Of a stretch of DNA of 5,344 nucleotides, positions 1-5,252 are shown in pieces (within the stretch, counting starts at the first letter, position 1; every line of letters begins with the position of its first letter). A program made the translations under genes and the position numbers. A model generated the notes under the pieces. It saw nothing but the letters and a program-made list of their open reading frames with translations, searched no databases and was not told where the DNA came from. This DNA comes from Galactobacter sp. (GTDB lineage: Bacteria > Actinomycetota > Actinomycetes > Actinomycetales > Micrococcaceae): positions 1-5,344 of the forward strand of contig JALAHE010000093.1 in NCBI GenBank assembly GCA_022712075.1, read 5' to 3'.

Positions 1-83
1 CCGGCACCCGCCGGACCGCCCGCCGTCGTGCCCTTCACAGACACTCACCGCCCGGGCCACCGGGCCCCACCCCAGGAGTCACC
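1..83. other. Upstream region of the copper genes, no gene called
   Basis: This is the leader region before copZ. It is GC-rich and contains no convincing -35/-10 pair and no clear CsoR- or CueR-like inverted repeat; the short palindromes GCCCGGGC (50-57) and GGGCCC (62-67) are too small and too expected at this base composition to call an operator. One frame is open from base 1 to a TGA at 85-87 that overlaps the copZ ATG, so the tail of an upstream gene is possible, but the encoded residues are proline-rich and unrecognisable. The promoter of the copper genes may therefore lie outside the window. Confidence 0.4.
74..78 (+). promoter_or_regulatory. Ribosome binding site of copZ
   Basis: AGGAG lies five bases upstream of ATG 84. 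This is good Shine-Dalgarno spacing and it supports that start. Confidence 0.75.
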
Positions 84-305
84 ATGAACACCACCGTCGC
101 CATTTCCGGCATGACCTGCGGCCACTGCGTCATGAGCGTGAAGGAGGAGATCTCCGCGCTTCCCGGCGTGACCGGCGTCGACGTGGAGCTGGTCGTCGGC
201 GGCCTCTCCACTGCGACCGTCACGGCCCAGCGCGAGCTCACCGTCCCCGAAATTTCCGAGGCCGTGGCCGAAGCTGGCTACACGGTCGTCTCAGCCACCG
301 CCTGA
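84..305 (+). CDS. copZ: CopZ-like copper chaperone (heavy-metal-associated domain protein)
   Basis: This encodes a 73-residue single-domain protein of the heavy-metal-associated (HMA/Atx1-like) fold. The metal-binding loop GMTCGHC sits at residues 9-15, with the two Cu(+)-ligating cysteines at 12 and 15. The rest of the domain follows the usual order: a helix (VMSVKEEISAL), the PGV turn leading into a beta strand, and a C-terminal EAGY motif near residues 63-66. About 70 residues is the normal size for a bacterial CopZ. In this family the protein binds Cu(+) in the cytosol and hands it to the efflux ATPase or to a copper-sensing repressor. Its position 28 bases before a Cu(+) ATPase on the same strand fits that role and suggests co-transcription. 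No signal peptide is visible, consistent with a cytosolic protein. A chaperone for another soft metal cannot be excluded by sequence, but the partner gene makes copper by far the likeliest. Confidence 0.93.
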   Translation: MNTTVAISGMTCGHCVMSVKEEISALPGVTGVDVELVVGGLSTATVTAQRELTVPEISEAVAEAGYTVVSATA

Positions 306-318
306 GCCCCCCAACACC

Positions 319-324
319 GAGGAG
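319..324 (+). promoter_or_regulatory. Ribosome binding site that decides the copA start
   Basis: GAGGAG directly abuts a TTG at 325-327, leaving no spacing for that codon to be used. It stands nine bases before the in-frame GTG at 334-336, a normal distance. This favours GTG 334 as the initiation codon. Confidence 0.7.
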
Positions 325-333
325 TTGATCGCC

Positions 334-2748
334 GTGGCTGCACGGCCGAACCCCACGCTCGACGCGCCGGACACCACCGCGCTGCGCGTCGTCGACCTGG
401 ACATCCAGGGCATGACCTGCGCGTCCTGCGTTGGCAGGATCGAACGCAAGCTCGGCAAGCTGCCCGGCGTCGAGGCCAGCGTGAACCTGGCGCTCGAATC
501 GGCGCAGGTCACCGCGCCCGCCTCCGTGAGCGACGCCCAGCTCCTCGAGACCGTGGCCGCGGCAGGCTACACCGCTACGCCGAAGCCCCAGCCAGGCTCC
601 GGCGCCGCCGACGACGGCGATACCAGCGCACCCGAGCGCAACGACCACCTCTTCGCGCGGTTCATCGGGGCCGCTGTGCTCACCCTGCCCGTGCTCGTGA
701 TCTCCATGGTCCCCGGCGCGCAGTTCCCCCACTGGGGCTGGGTCGTCGCGGCGCTCACCACTCCCGTCGTGACGTGGGCCGCGTGGCCCTTCCACCGCGC
801 CGCCGCCATCAACGCGCGCCACGGCGCCTCCACGATGGACACGCTCGTGTCCATCGGCATCGCGGCCGCCTACCTCTTCTCGCTCGGGCAACTGATCGTG
901 GACCCTGGGCTCACGGCCCACGCCATGTGGGGCCACCCCATGGACATGAGCGATCACCAGCTCTACTTCGAGGTGGCCGCCGTCGTCGCCACCTTCCTGC
1001 TCCTGGGCCGCTGGCTTGAGCACCGCGCGCGGCGTTCCGCCGCCGACGCGCTGCGCTCGCTGCTGGCCCTGGGCGCGCGGACGGCGCGGGTGGTGCACGA
1101 CGACGGCTCGCTCGCCGAGGTGCCGGTCGGCGCCTTGCGCGTGGGCGACGTGATCGACGTGCGCCCCGGCGAGAAGATCGCCGCCGACGGCGAGGTGGTC
1201 GGCGGCCACTCCGCCGTGGACGCCGCCGTCATCACTGGCGAGTCGGTGCCCGTCGACGTGGGTCCGGGCGACGCCGTCACCGGCGCGACCATCAACACCT
1301 CCGGGAACCTGCGCGTGCGCCTGAGCCGCGTGGGCGAGGACACCACGCTCGCGTCAATGGGACGCATGATCTCCCAGGCGCAGACCGCCAAGGCCCCCAT
1401 CACGCGCCTCGCCGACCGGATCTCCGCCGTGTTTGTTCCCGTGGTACTGGTGCTGGCCGCGGCGACCTTCCTCGTGTGGTGGCTCGCCGTGGGGGACGTG
1501 CGAGGGGGCTTCGTCGCCGCCGTGACGGTGCTCGTCATCGCCTGCCCCTGCGCCCTGGGGCTCGCGACGCCCGTGGCGCTCGTGGCCGGGACGGGCCGCG
1601 GCTCCCAGCTGGGCATCCTGCTCTCCGGGCCGCAGGTGCTCGAGGAGGCCCGCGGCGTCGACGCCGTCATCCTCGACAAGACCGGCACCCTGACCGAGGG
1701 CCGCATGGCGCTGGCCGGCGTGGCCGTGGTGTCACCCTCCGGTGCGCCGCTGCCCGCCGGGATCACCGCCGAGCGCGCGCTGGCCCTGGCCGGCGCCGCC
1801 GAGGACGGCTCGGAGCACCCCATCGCCCGGGCCATCGCCGACGCGGCGCGGGCGGCCTCGGCTCCGGGGTCTGCGAAAGCGGCGGCCGGCGAGCTCGACC
1901 GCCCAGGTGACGCTGCGACGTCGGGCACGCTCCCGGCCCCCGCGGCCGGCGAGGCCGCGCGCTCAGGCGAGGCGGCGCCGTCGGGCACCCTGCTGCCCGC
2001 CACGGGCTTCGCCTCCTCCGCCGGGGGCGGCGTGGCCGCGAGCGTGGACGGGCACGCCGTGGTGCTTGGCAAGGCCGAGCACCTGACGGCGTCCGGCGTC
2101 GAGGTGGGGCCCGAGGCCCTCGCAGCGCTGGGCGTCGCCGAAGAGGCGGGCGCGACCGCCGTGCTCCTGGGCGTGGACGGCGCGGTGGCCGCCGTGCTCT
2201 CCGTGACCGACACCGTGAAGCCGAGCTCCGCCGCTGGCGTCGCCGCCTTGCGCGAGCTCGGCGTGACGCCGTGGCTCGTGACGGGCGACAACGCCGCCGT
2301 GGCGGGCGCCGTCGCGGCCGAGGTGGGGATCTCGCCGGAACACGTCGTGGCCGGCGTGCGCCCCGAGGGCAAGGTGCAGCGCGTGCGCGAGCTGCAGGCC
2401 GCCGGGCGCCGCGTGGCGATGGTCGGCGACGGCGTCAACGACGCCCCGGCGCTGGCCGCCGCCGACCTGGGGCTCGCGATGGGCGCGGGCACAGACGTGG
2501 CGCGGGCGAGCGCGGACATCGAGCTCATGGGCTCGTCCGTGACGCAGGTGGCGCAGGCGATCGGGCTCTCGCGGGCCACGCTGAAGATCATCCGCCAGAA
2601 CCTGTTCTGGGCGTTTGCGTACAACGTGCTCGGGCTGCCGGTCGCGGCGCTGGGGCTGCTGAACCCCATGATCGCGGGCGCGGCGATGGCGGCGTCCTCG
2701 GTGATCGTGGTGACGAACGCCCTGCGCCTGCGCCGCTGGGGGCGCTGA
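334..2748 (+). CDS. copA: Cu(+)-exporting P1B-1-type ATPase CopA
   Basis: This is an 804-residue integral membrane pump (numbering from GTG 334) that hydrolyses ATP to export Cu(+) from the cytosol. Domains in order: an N-terminal HMA domain with GMTCASC at 26-32; membrane segments near 107-127, 134-152, 168-188 and 210-227; the actuator domain with TGES at 301-304; the pair of segments flanking the CPC motif at 404-406; the phosphorylation site DKTGT at 448-452 (Asp448); the nucleotide domain with SEHP at 493-496; TGD at 650-652; the hinge GDGVNDAP at 698-705; and two final segments. The P1B-1 copper signature is complete: CPC followed by Pro413, Asn756 with Tyr763-Asn764 and Pro769, then Met785 with Ser788-Ser789. 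Length is slightly above usual for one HMA domain because of a duplicated 20-residue unit at 517-556. The external loop between the third and fourth segments is rich in His and Met (about 195-208). It is probably co-transcribed with copZ. A start at TTG 325 would add three residues but has no room for its ribosome binding site. Confidence 0.96.
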   Translation: MAARPNPTLDAPDTTALRVVDLDIQGMTCASCVGRIERKLGKLPGVEASVNLALESAQVTAPASVSDAQLLETVAAAGYTATPKPQPGSGAADDGDTSAPERNDHLFARFIGAAVLTLPVLVISMVPGAQFPHWGWVVAALTTPVVTWAAWPFHRAAAINARHGASTMDTLVSIGIAAAYLFSLGQLIVDPGLTAHAMWGHPMDMSDHQLYFEVAAVVATFLLLGRWLEHRARRSAADALRSLLALGARTARVVHDDGSLAEVPVGALRVGDVIDVRPGEKIAADGEVVGGHSAVDAAVITGESVPVDVGPGDAVTGATINTSGNLRVRLSRVGEDTTLASMGRMISQAQTAKAPITRLADRISAVFVPVVLVLAAATFLVWWLAVGDVRGGFVAAVTVLVIACPCALGLATPVALVAGTGRGSQLGILLSGPQVLEEARGVDAVILDKTGTLTEGRMALAGVAVVSPSGAPLPAGITAERALALAGAAEDGSEHPIARAIADAARAASAPGSAKAAAGELDRPGDAATSGTLPAPAAGEAARSGEAAPSGTLLPATGFASSAGGGVAASVDGHAVVLGKAEHLTASGVEVGPEALAALGVAEEAGATAVLLGVDGAVAAVLSVTDTVKPSSAAGVAALRELGVTPWLVTGDNAAVAGAVAAEVGISPEHVVAGVRPEGKVQRVRELQAAGRRVAMVGDGVNDAPALAAADLGLAMGAGTDVARASADIELMGSSVTQVAQAIGLSRATLKIIRQNLFWAFAYNVLGLPVAALGLLNPMIAGAAMAASSVIVVTNALRLRRWGR
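1882..2001 (+). repeat. 60-bp imperfect tandem duplication inside copA
   Basis: Two adjacent 60-bp units (1882-1941 and 1942-2001) match at about 45 of 60 positions by eye and keep the reading frame. At protein level they are 20-residue units, both starting AAGE and both containing SGTL, with 12 of 20 residues identical. They are rich in Ala, Gly, Ser and Pro. They sit in the nucleotide-binding domain, between the SEHP helix and the TGFASSAGGGV strand that corresponds to the GxG region of related pumps. The insert is probably a flexible surface loop made by duplication. Confidence 0.75.
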
Positions 2749-2762
2749 GCCGGCGCTCGGCT

Positions 2763-2840
2763 CCCACCGGAGATCAAGAAATCGACGCGAAATCGCCTCT
2801 CCGACGATCTCGCGTCGATTTCTTGATCTCGCACGGTGGG
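2763..2840. repeat. Large hairpin 1 after copA (inverted repeat, 21-bp perfect core)
   Basis: Bases 2770-2790 are exactly complementary to 2810-2830. Beyond one A-C mismatch (2791/2809), four more pairs form (2792-2795 with 2805-2808), leaving a 9-base loop. On the outside, CCCACCG (2763-2769) pairs with CGGTGGG (2834-2840) across a three-base bulge, so the full structure spans 78 bases. It begins 14 bases after the copA stop. There is no T-run after the right arm, so it is not a textbook Rho-independent terminator. It could still end or protect the copZ-copA transcript, or be a REP-like dispersed element. Its partner lies exactly 100 bp downstream. Confidence 0.9.
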
Positions 2841-2869
2841 TTGCCCCCGGCCCGCCCCGGACCCGGCCG

Positions 2870-2930
2870 AGCATCCAGAAAACGACGGGACATCGTCTTT
2901 TCGACGATGTCCCGTCGTTTTCTGGATGTT
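2870..2930. repeat. Large hairpin 2, homologous to hairpin 1 (26-bp perfect arms)
   Basis: Bases 2872-2897 are exactly complementary to 2903-2928, with a five-base TTTTC loop. A G-T wobble (2871/2929) and two further pairs (2870/2930, 2869/2931) extend the stem. Aligned to hairpin 1 at an offset of exactly 100 bp and in the same orientation, 45 of 61 positions are identical, and the stem differences come as matched pairs. It ends 30 bases before the ATG of the next gene. A role as transcription barrier, RNase III substrate, 5'-leader structure or dispersed palindromic element are all open; the sequence does not decide between them. Confidence 0.92.
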
Positions 2931-2945
2931 CAACGGCGGCGTCGA

Positions 2946-2955
2946 TGCGAGGATG
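2946..2955 (+). promoter_or_regulatory. Ribosome binding site and shared leader of the first paralogue
   Basis: TGCGAGGATG contains the Shine-Dalgarno GAGGA (2949-2953), seven bases before ATG 2961. The same ten bases recur at the same distance ahead of the second paralogue, which supports both starts. The reading frame upstream of 2961 is open into the hairpins and copA, but only because of base composition. Confidence 0.7.
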
Positions 2956-2960
2956 TCCGC

Positions 2961-4073
2961 ATGTCGGCCGAACACGAGACGTCTCCCTACCTCAGCCTGC
3001 CCCAGTGGCTGGGGAGCTACGCGGGCGACCCGTTCGAGGACGAGTTCCCGGCGGCCCACGCCTGGGGGCTCTTCGAGATCATGGACGAGGGCGGGCGGTT
3101 CGGCTGGATCGAACGATCCAGCCGCGGCTACGACTCCCAGGCCATCTGCGCCCAGCTCAGCGGCTTCCTCGGCGACGTGGATCGCTGGCCCTCCGTCTTG
3201 GAGCACGACCCCGAGCCGGAGGATCCCGCGGACCCCGCTTCCCTCGCGGACGAGGCGCTCCCCGGTGACGAGGACACCTTCCGGCTCAGCTCCGACTACG
3301 ACCCGATCACGTTCATCCAGATGCGCCCGGGGGACCGACTCACGGACCGCTGGGTGCTGCTGATCATGGGCGCGGTGCCGCCCGACGAGCACGAGGCCCC
3401 TGCCCAGATCCGCTTCCGCGGCCTGAGCGGCCCCGAGCTCGAGGGCTACCTGCGCCTTGCCGTCGCCCGCTTCACGGAGTCGCTGTCGTGGTCAGCGCCG
3501 GGCGAGTGGGAGGACAAGGAGGGCGCCGAGGACGACGACGAGCCCCGTGCCCGGGACACCGCCTTCGGCGAGCTCGTGCCCGGGTGGGACTTCCCCGCTC
3601 ACGCGCAGTGGGCACCCGCCGAGCTGTGGGCGGCGATCGAGATCGAGTCCACCCGAGGAGAACGCTGCTGGGTGGAGCGCAGCACCACCTGGAGGGATCC
3701 CCGGCTGCTGGCCGCCACGCTGTTGCGGCAGCTCCGCGTCTGCGAGGACGCCCTCCTGAACCAGTGGGACGAGCCGGACGACCGGCCGCCGCGGGCACTC
3801 ATCCCCCAGGCGCCGGCGGCGGACCAGCCCGATCCCGCCACGCCGGTCGGCCCGCTCGACGCGCGCCTCGCGGCGCTGCGGGTCGCTGCGCTTCCGCGCG
3901 GATGGAAGGCCCGCCGCCTCATGCTGCTGACCATCCCCGACCCGGCGATCGATCCCCTCTCGGTCCAGCTGCTCTACGCCGCGAACCCGGACGCCTGGGT
4001 CGCCTACCCGTTCGTCAGCGACGCCGAGGAGCTGGGGCTGCTCCGCGGGGCGCTGCGGCAAACCATCAGCTGA
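2961..4073 (+). CDS. Hypothetical acidic protein, first of two tandem paralogues
   Basis: I do not recognise the family. The product is 370 residues, soluble-looking (no signal peptide, no membrane segment) and strongly acidic, with Asp/Glu/Pro-rich linkers near 81-106 and 180-198. It is clearly paralogous to the next gene: shared blocks are HAWGLFE (33-39), the W-x-ER motif (49-52), AQLSGFLGD (64-72), FTESLSWS (171-178), FGE with GW-x-FP (202-212), WVER (237-240), the WDEPDDRP block (269-276) and ELGLLR near the C terminus (357-362). The protein also looks internally duplicated: roughly residues 33-178 resemble 220-368, each half having a Trp-x-x-x-Glu / W-x-ER block followed by a strand-rich block and a closing Glu-Leu-x-x-Leu-Arg-type helix. 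ATG 2961 is chosen for its ribosome binding site and because the paralogue starts in the same place. The hairpins upstream separate it from copA, so it is probably not part of the copper operon. No function is assigned. Confidence 0.88.
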   Translation: MSAEHETSPYLSLPQWLGSYAGDPFEDEFPAAHAWGLFEIMDEGGRFGWIERSSRGYDSQAICAQLSGFLGDVDRWPSVLEHDPEPEDPADPASLADEALPGDEDTFRLSSDYDPITFIQMRPGDRLTDRWVLLIMGAVPPDEHEAPAQIRFRGLSGPELEGYLRLAVARFTESLSWSAPGEWEDKEGAEDDDEPRARDTAFGELVPGWDFPAHAQWAPAELWAAIEIESTRGERCWVERSTTWRDPRLLAATLLRQLRVCEDALLNQWDEPDDRPPRALIPQAPAADQPDPATPVGPLDARLAALRVAALPRGWKARRLMLLTIPDPAIDPLSVQLLYAANPDAWVAYPFVSDAEELGLLRGALRQTIS

Positions 4074-4154
4074 GCGGGCACGCGGCCCCGCCGTTCAGCC
4101 CAGGGCGTGGAGCGCGCGTCCGCGGTTGCGCCCGCGCGGTGCGAGGATGAGGGC
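4074..4154. other. 81-bp gap between the two paralogues
   Basis: The gap is GC-rich, without a recognisable promoter or terminator hairpin. The only clear signal is the ribosome binding site at its right end. The two genes could be co-transcribed, or the second could have its own promoter that I cannot recognise. Confidence 0.4.
4140..4149 (+). promoter_or_regulatory. Ribosome binding site and shared leader of the second paralogue
   Basis: TGCGAGGATG again, with GAGGA at 4143-4147, seven bases before ATG 4155. It makes ATG 4155 preferable to an upstream in-frame ATG at 4107, which has no such site and would add 16 residues not found in the paralogue. Confidence 0.72.
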
Positions 4155-5252
4155 ATGAGCACCGCCGCCGACTACCTCCGAGTCCCCCTCACCGCCTTCC
4201 TGCGCGGCGAGGTGTTCCCGCCCTTCGAGGCCGAGGCGGCCCCCGTGCACGCCTGGGGTCTCTTCGAGGCGATCGACGCCGACGGCGCCCTCACGTGGGC
4301 CGAGCGCATGACCGAGGGCGCCGAGGTCGAGTCGGTCTTCGCCCAGCTCAGCGGCTACCTTGGCGACCTCGCCCGCCACGACGTCTGGCTCGAGGACGAC
4401 GAGGACTTCGCGCCCGTCCCCGAGGGCGAGCTCCCCGAGGACGAGGAGCAGATCGAGCTCGACGCTCGCTTCGAGGCGCTGCGCTTCATCGACCTCGACC
4501 CCGGGCTGCGCCTCACGGGCCGCTATCTGTTCCTGTTGCTCATGGAGCACGAGCCGGGCACCGACTCCAACGCCGTGCTGTTCGACCGCGGCCTGAACGC
4601 CTACGAGGTGGAGGGCCTCCTGCGCGTGGCGCAGCTGCGCTTTACCGAGACCCTCTCCTGGTCCGACCCCGAACCGGAGACGATCGTCCCGGCCGAGCCG
4701 CCGGCCCGCGGCACCTTCGGCGAGATGTTCGGAGGCTGGTCCTTCCCCGCCCTCGAGGCCGGCGTGCGCCTCACGAGCGCGTGGGCCGTGACCCAGATCG
4801 AGTACCCGGACGGCAACGCCGATTGGGTGGAGCGGCGCACGCAGCCGCTCGAGGACGACCGCCTCGCCGGCATCCTCGCGTGGCGCGTGGCCCACCTCGA
4901 GGAGTATTCGGTGGCCTCCTGGGACGACCCGGACGAGCGCCCCGGCTTCCCGAGCCCCTTCCGCCTCGGCGAGTTCGAGGAGCCGCTGGAGGGCGAGGAA
5001 CCGGACTACGACCCCACGCGCCGCGACGGCCCGCTCTCCCAGCGCATCGCGCGGCTCGAGTGCCTCGCCCTTGAACCGGGCATGATCCCGGTGCGCACCT
5101 TCATGGTGGCCCTCGGCGTGGACGCCGACGGCGACCCTCACACCTACCTCGCCTACGCCGCGCGCCCGTCCTGGAACGCGTCGCTCGACTACTTCTCCGA
5201 CTTCGAGGAGCTCGGCCTGCTGCGCTCCTGCCTCCGCGACCTCCTGAGGTAG
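4155..5252 (+). CDS. Hypothetical acidic protein, second of two tandem paralogues
   Basis: The product is 365 residues, of the same unrecognised family as the gene before it. Shared blocks are VHAWGLFE (31-38), W-x-ER (48-51), AQLSGYLGD (63-71), LRFTETLSWS (161-170), FGE with GW-x-FP (188-198), WVER (224-227), WDDPDERP (256-263), DGPLSQRIARL (291-301) and EELGLLRSCLR at the C terminus (351-361). It is very acidic (for example 80-106 and 273-285), with no signal peptide or membrane segment. As in its neighbour, the N-terminal half (about 31-170) and C-terminal half (about 206-365) appear to be diverged copies of one module: HAWGLFE...WAER against SAWAVTQIE...WVER, and VEGLLRVAQLR against LGLLRSCLRDL. 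Tandem arrangement and equal length suggest gene duplication followed by marked divergence. The last three codons, including TAG, lie in the left arm of the 100-bp end palindrome. No function is assigned; a cytosolic protein is the only inference I make. Confidence 0.88.
   Translation: MSTAADYLRVPLTAFLRGEVFPPFEAEAAPVHAWGLFEAIDADGALTWAERMTEGAEVESVFAQLSGYLGDLARHDVWLEDDEDFAPVPEGELPEDEEQIELDARFEALRFIDLDPGLRLTGRYLFLLLMEHEPGTDSNAVLFDRGLNAYEVEGLLRVAQLRFTETLSWSDPEPETIVPAEPPARGTFGEMFGGWSFPALEAGVRLTSAWAVTQIEYPDGNADWVERRTQPLEDDRLAGILAWRVAHLEEYSVASWDDPDERPGFPSPFRLGEFEEPLEGEEPDYDPTRRDGPLSQRIARLECLALEPGMIPVRTFMVALGVDADGDPHTYLAYAARPSWNASLDYFSDFEELGLLRSCLRDLLR

Noticed and set aside
1..87. Tail of an upstream gene ending at TGA 85-87 and overlapping the copZ start
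   Set aside because: The frame is open, but only 28 proline-rich residues are visible, with nothing recognisable, so it cannot be told from chance at this base composition.
238..1209. A 323-codon minus-strand open frame opposite copZ and copA
   Set aside because: Its Gly/Arg/His-rich translation has no recognisable domain, and it is antisense to confident genes.
2763..2930. CRISPR array from the two repeated elements at 100-bp spacing
   Set aside because: There are only two copies, each is itself a long palindrome, similarity is about 74%, and no cas gene is visible.
2271..2960. Upstream extension of the 2961 gene as an open frame into copA
   Set aside because: The extension is an Arg/Gly-rich out-of-frame reading of copA and of both hairpins, with no homology to the paralogue; ATG 2961 has the ribosome binding site.
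2749..2960. Insertion-sequence ends or a miniature transposable element
   Set aside because: There is no transposase and no clear target-site duplication flanking either hairpin or the pair; a dispersed palindromic repeat remains possible but needs genome-wide copies.
963..3392. An 809-codon open frame on the minus strand across copA, the hairpins and the first paralogue
   Set aside because: It is antisense to a complete, motif-rich CopA gene; its translation is low-complexity Ala/Ser/Thr/Pro/Arg, and it exists because GC-rich codons leave few stops on the other strand.
4147..4158. A three-codon ORF (ATG AGG GCA TGA) overlapping the start of the second paralogue
   Set aside because: It lies inside the Shine-Dalgarno with no site of its own, and the equivalent ATG before the first paralogue does not form a short ORF, so it looks like coincidence.
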